From: Streptococcus suis YS161
Lineage (GTDB): Bacteria; Bacillota; Bacilli; Lactobacillales; Streptococcaceae
Direction: 5' to 3'
Length of the DNA stretch: 59,592 nucleotides
Assembly (NCBI RefSeq): GCF_002760245.1
Contig: NZ_ASCA01000017.1
Coordinates: 1 to 59,592 of the forward strand
Shown here: piece by piece, positions 27,064 to 35,299 of the stretch
How positions within the stretch are numbered: position 1 is the first letter of the stretch
Layout: the number at the start of each line of letters is the position of its first letter
The notes under the pieces: generated by a model
Seen by the model: the letters and a program-made list of their open reading frames with translations, nothing else
Database searches by the model: none
What the model was told of the DNA's origin: nothing
Made by a program: the position numbers and the translations under genes

Positions 27064-28398
27064 ATGTTAGAACTATTTAAAGCTATCAACAATCTTGTTT
27101 GGGGACCGCCCCTCTTGTTACTATTGGTCGGAACGGGTGTTTATCTCACTCTTCGTTTGGGAGTATTTCAGATTGGCAAATTGCCGACGGCTTTTCGTCT
27201 GATTTTCTCCAGCGACCAGTCTGGTCAGGGAGATGTGTCCAGCTTTGCGGCCCTTTGTACAGCTTTGGCAGCGACAGTTGGTACAGGAAATATTGTCGGA
27301 GTTGCGACAGCTATTACTACAGGTGGTCCTGGGGCTCTTTTTTGGATGTGGGTTGCGGCCTTTTTCGGAATGGCAACTAAGTATGCGGAAGGCTTTTTGG
27401 CCATCAAATATAGAACCAAGGATGCCAACGGTCAAGCAGCAGGCGGGCCTATGCACTATATCACCTTGGGGATGGGCAAAAAATGGAAACCTCTAGCAGT
27501 CTTCTTTGCTATTTCAGGTGTTTTGGTTGCTCTTTTGGGAATCGGGACCTTCTCACAGGTAAATTCCATCACTGCTTCTTTGGAAACGAGTTTTGGATTA
27601 GCTCCCCAGTTGGTTAGCATTGTGACAGCTATTTCAATTGCTTTCTTTATCTTTGGTGGGATTGAAAAAATCTCTGACGTTTCGACCAAAGTTGTTCCTT
27701 TCATGGCGATTTTGTATATCTTAGCAAGTATTACTGTCTTGGCCGTGCATTGGGAACAACTCTTGCCAACCCTTGCCTTAGTTTTCAAATCTGCCTTCAC
27801 TCCAGCAGCTGCGATGGGTGGTTTTGTAGGGGCAACGGTAAAAGAAGCCATTCAACGCGGAATTGCTCGCGGAGTCTTCTCCAATGAATCTGGTTTGGGT
27901 TCGGCGCCTATTGCGGCAGCTGCAGCCAAGTCGGATAACCCTGTGGAGCAGGGATTGATTTCTATGACAGGGACATTTATTGATACATTAATTATCTGTA
28001 GTTTAACTGGTTTGTCAATTTTGGTGACTGGTCAGTGGACAGTAGAAGGACTTGAAGGGGCACCACTGACGCAGGCAGCCTTTGCGACTGTTTTTGGCAG
28101 TACAGGATCTATTGCCTTGACGATTAGTTTGGTACTTTTTGCTTTTACAACTATTCTCGGATGGTCTTACTATGGTGAACGCTGTATCGAGTTTCTATTC
28201 GGTACCAAATCTATCTTGCCTTATCGTCTGTTATTTGTGGCAATGGTAGCCCTTGGTGGTTTCCTCAAGCTGGACTTGATTTGGACCATCGCAGATATTG
28301 TAAACGGCCTTATGGCCTTACCGAATTTGATTGCTCTGTTGGCTCTCTCTCCTGTTATCATCAAGGAGACACGCCAGTATTTTGCAAAGAGGAAATAA
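27064..28398 (+). CDS. AGCS-family alanine/glycine:cation symporter
   Basis: A 444-residue membrane protein with about eleven hydrophobic segments. The AGCS signature is present near GTGNIVGVATAITTGGPGALFWMWVAAFFGMATKYAEGFLA, as is GVFSNESGLGSAPIAAAAAKSDNPVEQG. It imports alanine or glycine with Na+ or H+. The glycine riboswitch in its leader suggests glycine is the relevant ligand and probably a substrate. AGGAGG precedes the ATG. Confidence 0.95.
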   Translation: MLELFKAINNLVWGPPLLLLLVGTGVYLTLRLGVFQIGKLPTAFRLIFSSDQSGQGDVSSFAALCTALAATVGTGNIVGVATAITTGGPGALFWMWVAAFFGMATKYAEGFLAIKYRTKDANGQAAGGPMHYITLGMGKKWKPLAVFFAISGVLVALLGIGTFSQVNSITASLETSFGLAPQLVSIVTAISIAFFIFGGIEKISDVSTKVVPFMAILYILASITVLAVHWEQLLPTLALVFKSAFTPAAAMGGFVGATVKEAIQRGIARGVFSNESGLGSAPIAAAAAKSDNPVEQGLISMTGTFIDTLIICSLTGLSILVTGQWTVEGLEGAPLTQAAFATVFGSTGSIALTISLVLFAFTTILGWSYYGERCIEFLFGTKSILPYRLLFVAMVALGGFLKLDLIWTIADIVNGLMALPNLIALLALSPVIIKETRQYFAKRK

Positions 28399-28435
28399 AA
28401 AATAAGTGCAAAGGATTTTATTCCTCTGCACTTTT
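28397..28435 (+). terminator. Terminator, left copy of a 39-bp direct repeat
   Basis: AGTGCA-AGG / CCT-TGCACT hairpin followed by TTTT, directly after the symporter stop codon. The entire 39-bp segment recurs exactly at 30140-30178. Confidence 0.85.
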
Positions 28436-28528
28436 AATTATTGGAAACTTTCATTTTTATAAAGAAAAGTTTTTAGATATTTTGACAATATTTTCAGGTT
28501 ATATAGAAAGGAAATCAATTCTTATTCT

Positions 28529-28537
28529 TGTTATAAT
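28529..28537 (+). promoter_or_regulatory. Extended -10 promoter of the LPKTG protein gene
   Basis: TG-T-TATAAT about 35 bp before the start codon at 28572; a GAGGTG ribosome binding site lies between. Confidence 0.65.
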
Positions 28538-28571
28538 AAGGGAAAATATTGTATATTATTGAGGTGTTTGT

Positions 28572-30044
28572 ATGAAAAAGACAAGCAAGTACGTTTTACT
28601 TTTATCAGCAGGATTATTGTTGGCACCAGTTGCTCTAAACCATATTGTAGATGTACCGACTGTATATGCAACTGAAACAGTTGCGAGTAAGGAACTTACG
28701 ATTTCTGGCGGTCATTATGGGATGGGGGTTGCTATTGAACCATTCACTATGACGGTTAAGGTAGGGGATACAATTTCCATTGATGATATAAAGGCAAAGT
28801 TTAACATTACTGCTACTACCCAGTCATTTGAAATGACTGACAAGGAAGGTGCTCCGACAAAAAGGTGGAATCCAGGAACAACTAGCATTGTGGTTACTGA
28901 GGAATTGCTAGCGTATGATACTCTTAGTATCACATTTGCCTCATCTTTGTCTACTCCACAACCGGATCAGGGACATTTTGCCTATTATCTTAACTTGGTA
29001 GATGGTTCCATTATTAGACCCAACGAAATTAATCCAAAGGATTGGAATGGGGCGCCTCAGATTCCTGGTTACATTCACGTAGCTTTGTATGGTGAAGGGA
29101 TGATGGGGAGAAGTGTCGGCATATGCTATTATGTACCAGAGGGAACGGACCTAGCTACTGTACGTAGGCTAATTGATGAAAAAGGGTTGGGGAATTTTGT
29201 TGTTAAGAACTTAGATAGCCTATTTTTAACAGAAGTGGCCCCTGTAGGAAATGAAAGCAGTCAGTCGAGCAATACTGGAAATACGGCTTTCGTTGAAACA
29301 CCGGCATCTGACATAGGGATAAAGGCTCTCTTTAAAGCTACAGATTTCCCAGGTTATAGTGAGGAGCAGGTTTTGGCAGCTCAGGTGGCCTATACTCTTC
29401 ATAAGATAGGTGGAGAAGCAATTAGCCCTCTTTTTGCAAGTGGGGTAAAAACAACCTTTTCTTCCAAAGAAGCTGGTAGCCAAGCGACAAGTTTTGTACC
29501 TAATGTTATATTGCCTAAAAAAACCTACTACATTGAATCGGGTCTTACTGGAATAATTACCTACTCCACTGTCATTACCTACTCAGATAATGGAGATGGG
29601 ACGATAACGGTCTATTCAATTCCTGATAGCCTTGATCGGTTAGGTACAACTCTAGCAGAGCAAGAGGAAAAGCTGAATCGCTTGTTCAATGAAGGATGGG
29701 TTGTTTCTGTATTGAAACCAAGCAAGGAAGAGGTTCTCAGCAGGTTGCAACAAATGGTAGGTGGGGGTTCATCTACTTCAACTAACTCAACAAGTAGCGG
29801 TCAGAGTGAAAGCCAGTCTGGTCAGATACCATCAGGAACAGTATCTTCCGATTCAGAAAGCAAAAGAACAGGTGCTCAAGGAAAATCTACTGGCCAAACA
29901 AAGGCTACTGATAAGGCTACAGATAAAAAAGCAGATAAGAAGAACTTGCCGAAGACAGGTCAAGTGAACTCAGGGTTAGCTCTAGTAGGTCTAGCATTGT
30001 TACCAATGGTAGCATACTTCCATAAGAAACAAAAGAAGAATTAA
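28572..30044 (+). CDS. LPKTG cell-wall-anchored surface protein
   Basis: A 490-residue sortase substrate. The signal peptide (KKTSKYVLLLSAGLLLAPVAL) has a probable cleavage near VYA-TET. The mature part holds an unrecognised domain (about residues 40-230), then a second unrecognised domain. A Ser/Thr/Gln-rich stalk with short ATDK/KADKK repeats leads to LPKTG (459-463), a hydrophobic segment and a Lys-rich tail. I do not recognise the ligand. The gene and its promoter lie between two identical 39-bp terminator repeats, as if inserted as a unit. Confidence 0.9.
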   Translation: MKKTSKYVLLLSAGLLLAPVALNHIVDVPTVYATETVASKELTISGGHYGMGVAIEPFTMTVKVGDTISIDDIKAKFNITATTQSFEMTDKEGAPTKRWNPGTTSIVVTEELLAYDTLSITFASSLSTPQPDQGHFAYYLNLVDGSIIRPNEINPKDWNGAPQIPGYIHVALYGEGMMGRSVGICYYVPEGTDLATVRRLIDEKGLGNFVVKNLDSLFLTEVAPVGNESSQSSNTGNTAFVETPASDIGIKALFKATDFPGYSEEQVLAAQVAYTLHKIGGEAISPLFASGVKTTFSSKEAGSQATSFVPNVILPKKTYYIESGLTGIITYSTVITYSDNGDGTITVYSIPDSLDRLGTTLAEQEEKLNRLFNEGWVVSVLKPSKEEVLSRLQQMVGGGSSTSTNSTSSGQSESQSGQIPSGTVSSDSESKRTGAQGKSTGQTKATDKATDKKADKKNLPKTGQVNSGLALVGLALLPMVAYFHKKQKKN

Positions 30045-30139
30045 AGTTGACGGTTTTCTAAGAAACAATAGGGAACTGAGGAGTTGCTGTCTGACTTTGC
30101 AAGGTGATAATTGTTAGTAAACTGGATTTGTCTGTCAGA

Positions 30140-30178
30140 AAAAAATAAGTGCAAAGGATTTTATTCCTCTGCACTTTT
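30140..30178. terminator. Terminator, right copy of the 39-bp direct repeat
   Basis: Identical to 28397-28435. On the plus strand it terminates the LPKTG gene. The minus-strand 399-residue ORF ends inside it: its last residues (KKSAEE) and stop codon are read from this repeat. Confidence 0.85.
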
Positions 30179-31360
30179 TTTCTGGCTTTGTGGTAGGAAA
30201 TCCTGCCAAAATTCATTCCAGGGTTTGACAATGTAGGCATAGCCTGAAGACGGGAAGGTCCAGTCGATATTTTCAAAGTAGGCCATGGTGGCGTTAGGTT
30301 CGATACGGTCGATGTTAGAAATTTGTTTGTTGAAGCTACCGAAGTTTTTCAAGGTCAGGCAGAGTTTGCGTTTTTCATTGGTCCGAATACGGACAGTGAC
30401 CTTGAAACGTTTTGCCGGAGAATGCAGGCGAAAACTGCCGAAACGGATGGGAAAGCTGGCAAAGTACTTGGTCTGCAAGTCAATGTGGTAGAGTTCAGAA
30501 GCAGGAAGATTTTCTACTAAGAGGCTACGTTTGTAAGGGAAGCGATGTTTTTCAATATCCAAGTCTTCGTCCAGAACCTGCACCCTATCGGAATAATCGA
30601 TTTGGTTAATTTTTAGACTGATAAAGTGATTATTGCTTCGTAAGGCAGCTGTAGAGTAGAAGGTGTTTAGGATAAATCGGTCCTTGTGAGGATGGACAGG
30701 ATTGGGATAGTGGGAGATGAACTGCCGTTTGACTAGGACTTTATATTCTTTTTTCTTCATATCGGGATGGATAATGATGTCCCGTTCGTAAGATTGGTAA
30801 TAGCGTCCTTGTTGGATAGCTTCCTCTAAGTCCTGATTGAAGTGGAGGCTATCAAGGAGGGAGGTTTCTTCTTGTTGGCAGTTAAGGATATTGGGAACAT
30901 GGATAAGGGAAAAGAGGATGGTTGATGCTATATAGTGGGCATATTTTTCCTGATCATAAAAAGAGTGTAATCTTTTTTCCTGTTCCAAAAATAGTTGGTT
31001 TTCAGAGTTGGGTACATTTGTTTGCTCACCAGCAACATCATATAATTTTTTAGCAATACTAATAGTCGATGTTTCTGTATATTGCATCATTCGCTGCGCA
31101 AATTTCTCTACGATTTGAGAAAAATCTTGTTGCGCCAGATAGTTCTTGAGTTTCTGAGGGATATTTTTCCTTCCGTTGAAATACTTAGAGCAATCCGAAG
31201 TGCTAACATAAAATTCCTCTTCTTCCTTGCCAGGGACTTCTAGAAATTGAAAGATACTGTTAACAATAGCTTCTTGCTTAACCCAGCCGACATTTTTCTT
31301 CTTTCTCTTATTGACAGTTAGTATAACCTGTAAAATTTCGCTAAAGTTTAGGTGTTTCAT
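30161..31360 (-). CDS. Unrecognised 399-residue protein beside the ESX-like locus
   Basis: I do not recognise this protein. It is predicted soluble and basic, without signal peptide or membrane segment. The N-terminal ~120 residues are helical and Lys-rich (VNKRKKKNVGWVKQEAIVNSIFQFL; DCSKYFNGRKNIPQKLKNYL). A middle helical segment contains KYAHYIASTILFSLIHVPN, and the C-terminal ~200 residues look beta-rich. The start has a strong TTGAGGTGAAG ribosome binding site. It diverges from the ATPase operon, and an (AT)8 tract lies just upstream. The last codons come from the 39-bp repeat, so the C-terminus may be altered. A regulator or effector of the divergent operon is possible but unproven. Confidence 0.7.
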   Translation of the reverse strand: MKHLNFSEILQVILTVNKRKKKNVGWVKQEAIVNSIFQFLEVPGKEEEEFYVSTSDCSKYFNGRKNIPQKLKNYLAQQDFSQIVEKFAQRMMQYTETSTISIAKKLYDVAGEQTNVPNSENQLFLEQEKRLHSFYDQEKYAHYIASTILFSLIHVPNILNCQQEETSLLDSLHFNQDLEEAIQQGRYYQSYERDIIIHPDMKKKEYKVLVKRQFISHYPNPVHPHKDRFILNTFYSTAALRSNNHFISLKINQIDYSDRVQVLDEDLDIEKHRFPYKRSLLVENLPASELYHIDLQTKYFASFPIRFGSFRLHSPAKRFKVTVRIRTNEKRKLCLTLKNFGSFNKQISNIDRIEPNATMAYFENIDWTFPSSGYAYIVKPWNEFWQDFLPQSQKKSAEE

Positions 31361-31531
31361 AACTTCACCTCAATATATATATATATATGCATGTATATAT
31401 TATAACAAAAAATATTTCGGAAGTCATCTAATTATGTGCTTGGAAAGTTTCTTTTTTGATAAGGAAAGTTTATATCATAATTTATAAAAATTTCATTTCT
31501 GCAAAGCAAGGACAAAGCTTGTTTTAACTTA

Positions 31532-31537
31532 TATAAT
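31532..31537 (+). promoter_or_regulatory. Probable promoter of the ATPase/WXG operon
   Basis: TATAAT with AGGACA 17 bp upstream (31509-31514; four of six match TTGACA). The leader would be about 120 nt. An AAAGGAG sequence at 31570-31576 has no start codon at suitable distance. Confidence 0.5.
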
Positions 31538-31662
31538 AACAATTGAAATTAGTGATTAGCGTCAATAATAAAGGAGTGTTTTATATTAGATTGTTAGTCA
31601 ATATTCTTAGATGCTAATAAGCATAAGAAATATACTAAAGTAATTTTAGAAGGAGAAGAATT

Positions 31663-33957
31663 ATGCTGAAAGTAGCTGATTATGTTCACTTTAGTGATGG
31701 AAGACTTTCCTTTGTTGGTCGTGGAAATATTTGGGTACGTAATAATTTTGATTCCGGATCAATAGGAAACTTACTTCGTTATCTCTTGTTACATGCCCTA
31801 CAAGATACTGCTCCTAACCAGTTGGAAGTGGTATGTTTTGATAATACACTATCAGGTTCATTTGCACCCTTTGCAAGTTTTACTTCTGGGGAAGTCAAAT
31901 TATTAACCGTTTTGCATTCAGAGATGGATTTGGAAAAATATTTATTCCATCTTTTGGACTATATTCAGATGGTACAAAATACCCTTCAAGGGATGGCAGA
32001 TAGTTTGTTAGAGTATAGGGAAATGTTACAAACTCCTGTGGAAAGTTATAAGCTAGTCTTTTTATATGTTGATTTTGAAATGCTAGACAATAGGATTCGC
32101 CATTTACTGTCGATTCTCATGAAGCGTTCAGTTCAAGCAGGGATTACGATTGTTGTGGTATCTTACTATGAAGATGAGTACTATCCAAATTATTTTGATT
32201 CTAATATTCAAAAATTAGAAGTATCTGGAAATACAGTAATTAATTTAAATACTAATTCTGTGTATTCATTCTTACCTATATCGGTTAATCATATTTTGGG
32301 AATCACGGAAGAGTTGGCGACTAAGTGTAAAAAAACAGCGTACCCAACAGTAGCTTTCGATTCACTCCATCCATCTACTAATTCTGGTTTTTGGAGAGAG
32401 AAATCAACAGAAGGTATTCGTTTTTATATTGGTAAAAATGGTTCTGAGATTACAGAAATCGTTATAGGCGATGATGTAAATCAACGTCATAATATTCTTG
32501 TTACAGGTGCGGTTGGACAAGGAAAGTCGAACTTACTTTCTGTAATAATTCATAGTATTTGTTATCATTATTCACCAGATGAAGTCCGGCTGATTCTTCT
32601 TGATTATAAGGAAGGGGTTACTCTAAAACCATACTCTAATTTGCATAAGGAAGATTACCTTCCTCATGCAGATGTTTTGGCATTAGAAAGTGATATAGAA
32701 TTTGGAAGTGCTGTATTGATGCACTTGTATGCTGAATACAAAAGGAGGTTGAAATTATTCAAAAAGTACGATGTCCAAAATATTCAGAATTATAGGGAGA
32801 AAACAGGATTTGTATTACCGCGCTTAGTAGTGATTATTGATGAGTTTCAGTTGATGTTTGGAGATGATACAGTTCAGGCGGCTAAAATAGCAGATATGTT
32901 AGAAAAATCAGTGCGTCTATTTAGGGCGGCAGGGATACATTTTATTCTTTCTTCACAAAGCATAGGAGGAATTAGTGCCCTTATTGGGAAAACTACAAAT
33001 ATTTTCGGTCAAGTTCCAATTCGATTGGTTCATAAGAATTCTCTCAATGAATCTTATCAGAGTTTGTCATTGAATAATAATGCTGCAGTCTATTTGAGAC
33101 CGCGGGAAGCAATTGTGAATTTAGACTATGGGGAGGTATCTCAAAATAGAAAATCTGTGATAGCATTTGCTGATGAGAGAATTTTAGCTCCACTAAGGAA
33201 AGAGTGGTGGAACTTGGCAAAGGCTAAGCATTCGCAACCGATGACATTTGAGGGAGAGCGTAGATATTACTATACAGATTCTGAAGTGAAAGTATTGTCA
33301 TGTCAGGGAAGCATAGGTAAAATTGTTTCAGTGGATGATAGGGCGGCTAGTCTTGCATTCCCAAGCGAGAGTGGACGAAATTTACTTATATTAGGAGTGC
33401 CGGATCAGGAGAATAATACCGCACTAGGTATGGTTTTGGGGTTGTTACAGTCCTTGAAAGATTCCACTCCAGATTGTAAGTTTATTATCTGTGACCTTAC
33501 AAGGAATGAGTATTTTTATAAAAAAGTAAACGCCACTGTTCCGAACGTAATATTTATTGAATCCAATAATTTACAAGACAAGGTCGAAGAAGTTTTGACA
33601 ACTCATAGTGCAGGTAAATTGTTCATAGTTGGATTAGGACTTGATAAATGGACCTATACTAAGCAATTTAGTGCCAGTCCACCTTTGAGAAATTTAGTGG
33701 AAAATGGTCCGAATGCAGGTATTCATTTTATTGGTTGGTGGTTAAAAGAGTCTAAAATGAAAGAACATTGTATTGGCTTTGAAAGTAATGATATCTTTAA
33801 TACAAAAATTTTTCTTAGAGTAGATGAGAGAGTGGTTCAGAGTCAGACATCTTCATTTATTCATTGGCAACCACAGGCGAATCGTGCCTTGTTATACGAT
33901 GAAATTGATTATTCAGGAAAACAAGTGATTATTCCATTTTCGTTGGAGGGAGAATAG
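31663..33957 (+). CDS. Soluble FtsK/EssC-like multi-module ATPase
   Basis: A 764-residue ATPase without membrane segments. The central module (about 250-520) is a clear FtsK/SpoIIIE domain: NILVTGAVGQGKSN (Walker A, 282-289), DEVRLILLDYKEG, LVVIIDEF (Walker B, 388-395) and RAAGIHFILSSQS. The first module (about 40-200) and the last (about 565-764) look like degenerate copies: VVCFDNTLSG with YKLVFLYVDFEML, then LLILGVPDQENNT with KFIICDLTR and NGPNAGIHFIGWW. A chain of three with mostly degenerate sites recalls EccC/EssC of type VII secretion, but here the FHA and membrane parts are missing. DNA translocation is an alternative. It is the first gene of a tight operon with four small helical proteins. 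Confidence 0.85.
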   Translation: MLKVADYVHFSDGRLSFVGRGNIWVRNNFDSGSIGNLLRYLLLHALQDTAPNQLEVVCFDNTLSGSFAPFASFTSGEVKLLTVLHSEMDLEKYLFHLLDYIQMVQNTLQGMADSLLEYREMLQTPVESYKLVFLYVDFEMLDNRIRHLLSILMKRSVQAGITIVVVSYYEDEYYPNYFDSNIQKLEVSGNTVINLNTNSVYSFLPISVNHILGITEELATKCKKTAYPTVAFDSLHPSTNSGFWREKSTEGIRFYIGKNGSEITEIVIGDDVNQRHNILVTGAVGQGKSNLLSVIIHSICYHYSPDEVRLILLDYKEGVTLKPYSNLHKEDYLPHADVLALESDIEFGSAVLMHLYAEYKRRLKLFKKYDVQNIQNYREKTGFVLPRLVVIIDEFQLMFGDDTVQAAKIADMLEKSVRLFRAAGIHFILSSQSIGGISALIGKTTNIFGQVPIRLVHKNSLNESYQSLSLNNNAAVYLRPREAIVNLDYGEVSQNRKSVIAFADERILAPLRKEWWNLAKAKHSQPMTFEGERRYYYTDSEVKVLSCQGSIGKIVSVDDRAASLAFPSESGRNLLILGVPDQENNTALGMVLGLLQSLKDSTPDCKFIICDLTRNEYFYKKVNATVPNVIFIESNNLQDKVEEVLTTHSAGKLFIVGLGLDKWTYTKQFSASPPLRNLVENGPNAGIHFIGWWLKESKMKEHCIGFESNDIFNTKIFLRVDERVVQSQTSSFIHWQPQANRALLYDEIDYSGKQVIIPFSLEGE

Positions 33958-33958
33958 T

Positions 33959-34219
33959 ATGCAAAGTATAGGTGAGATAAAAAAAGGAATTCTGAAATTG
34001 GCAGATGATTTTCAAGAAATCATACCCCTTAATCGAGATATTAACCAATCTTATAATCAGCTGCTGGGAGATTTAAGTTGGCTTGGAGAGGGCTCAAGTT
34101 CGGATGAGATAAAGAAAGTAATGGATGGCATTTCTAGGGCAAATGTAGAATTGGAACAACAGAAGCAAAATATGCTAACTGCTGTTATGCGAATGCAAAA
34201 TATAGCCAATCGTTTATAG
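33959..34219 (+). CDS. WXG100-like small helical protein
   Basis: An 86-residue protein of two predicted amphipathic helices joined by a turn carrying W41-L42-G43 (LGDLSWLGEGSSSDE). Length, position of the motif and helical hairpin are those of WXG100/ESAT-6 proteins, the substrates of type VII secretion. The usual C-terminal YxxxD/E signal is not evident. The ATG comes one base after the ATPase stop codon and has GGAGGGAG upstream, so the two genes are coupled. I infer a secreted partner or an ATPase ligand. Confidence 0.75.
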   Translation: MQSIGEIKKGILKLADDFQEIIPLNRDINQSYNQLLGDLSWLGEGSSSDEIKKVMDGISRANVELEQQKQNMLTAVMRMQNIANRL

Positions 34220-34229
34220 GAGCGTAGTT

Positions 34230-34487
34230 ATGTCTATACAGAGTATTATTGATACAATTACTAAATTGGAAGATGATTTAGAGAAGAATATTGACCGTTA
34301 TAATCGAATTTACGAAACAATTCGGCAAAGAGGGCATGCTATTCAAGCTTTACTAGAGGGTAATCGAGTGCAAGCGGAAATTGGTCAACAACTTCAAATT
34401 ATTCTGACAAGTATTGAAAATTCAAAACAGATTGTACAAATCGAAACTACAGAATTATCCCAGTATAAGCAAAAATTGAGGAATTAA
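34230..34487 (+). CDS. Small helical protein of the ESX-like operon (85 aa)
   Basis: An 85-residue protein predicted to be an alpha-helical hairpin with a break near LLEGNRVQAEIG. There is no WXG motif, Cys, signal peptide or membrane segment. Its length and helical make-up suggest a WXG100-superfamily partner for the preceding protein, as EsxA/EsxB pairs form. AGGAGCG lies before the ATG. Function unknown. Confidence 0.65.
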   Translation: MSIQSIIDTITKLEDDLEKNIDRYNRIYETIRQRGHAIQALLEGNRVQAEIGQQLQIILTSIENSKQIVQIETTELSQYKQKLRN

Positions 34488-34491
34488 CAAT

Positions 34492-34791
34492 ATGGTGAGA
34501 AGACTGAGGACAGTAATAAGTTATACTAAAATTCAATATAAACTATTGATTAGAAAGTTTTTGTCAGAGTCTCTCTCTGTACTTCAACAAGAATTATCAG
34601 CTATAAGTAGAGAACGGAGGGAATTGGAACTGTTGTTGGCAGGTAGTTCTTTTTCTGCTAGTCATAGGCTATTACACAGGATTACAGAGAGTGAAGGTGT
34701 ATTAAGGGCTATTGTACAGTATCTTCAGTGTTCCTCCACAATGATAGATGATTTGGAAGAAACAGAAGAAAAGTGGGTAGAGGAGGATTGA
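34492..34791 (+). CDS. Small helical protein of the ESX-like operon (99 aa)
   Basis: A 99-residue protein: basic N-terminus (VRRLRTVISYTKIQYKLLIRKF), then long helices (SVLQQELSAISRERRELELLLAGSSFSASHRLLHRI) and an acidic tail (DDLEETEEKWVEED). Heptad spacing of Leu/Ile suggests a coiled coil. I do not recognise a family. It starts four bases after the preceding stop codon, with GAGGAA upstream, and is part of the same transcript. Confidence 0.62.
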   Translation: MVRRLRTVISYTKIQYKLLIRKFLSESLSVLQQELSAISRERRELELLLAGSSFSASHRLLHRITESEGVLRAIVQYLQCSSTMIDDLEETEEKWVEED

Positions 34792-34802
34792 GGTAATACG
34801 AG

Positions 34803-35045
34803 ATGTCGGTTGAAGATTTGAATCGGAAATTACATATGATTAAAAGTGGTTTAGATCAACGAAATATTGTTCCAGAACAATTAGAATCTATGAGTAGGGT
34901 GATGGGGTTACTGTCTGTTTTTAATCGTGGAAGTACAGTTACAACTAATGTTGAAGCGGTACGGGATAACTTGAAAAAGTATACCATGTTAAGAGAGGAA
35001 ATAAATAGAAGTTTGACGAACTGTATTAATAACAATAAAATATAG
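34803..35045 (+). CDS. Small helical protein of the ESX-like operon (80 aa)
   Basis: An 80-residue predicted helical protein (SVEDLNRKLHMIKSGLDQRNIVPEQLESMSRVMGLL... NVEAVRDNLKKYTMLREEINRSL). It has no motif that I recognise. It begins 11 bp after the previous stop codon with GAGG upstream. It is the last of four consecutive small genes after the ATPase; a MITE-like element follows within 20 bp. Confidence 0.6.
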   Translation: MSVEDLNRKLHMIKSGLDQRNIVPEQLESMSRVMGLLSVFNRGSTVTTNVEAVRDNLKKYTMLREEINRSLTNCINNNKI

Positions 35046-35064
35046 ATAATCGAAAAATAAATTT

Positions 35065-35159
35065 ATACTCTTCAAAAATCAAAATCAGATCTTGTTGACT
35101 TGATATGATGACTGAAATGATCCATTGGAGGTAGTCTGCTTTTGATTTCCATTGAGTAT
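35065..35159. repeat. MITE-like intergenic repeat, copy 2
   Basis: A 95-bp element with the same ends as copy 1 (ATACTCTTCAAAAATCAAAA ... TTTTGATTTCCATTGAGTAT). It separates the small-protein genes from the J-like gene. The rest of 35160-35299 contains a small dyad (ATCAAG...CTTGAT) and no gene. Confidence 0.7.
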
Positions 35160-35299
35160 TATTATTGTTTTGCTTATCAAGATGTTATATGAACTGAAGT
35201 GTTATAGTAGCTTGTAATACTTAAAGTTATATCAAGGGGCGCTCGCTTGATTCTATCTTATTTGAGCCACATGAGCGTATTTGTGGCGGAGTGTTTATT

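Noticed and set aside
31570..31625. Short peptide gene after the AAAGGAG in the ESX-like operon leader
   Set aside because: No ATG, GTG or TTG lies at proper distance, and the nearest frames close after about ten codons.
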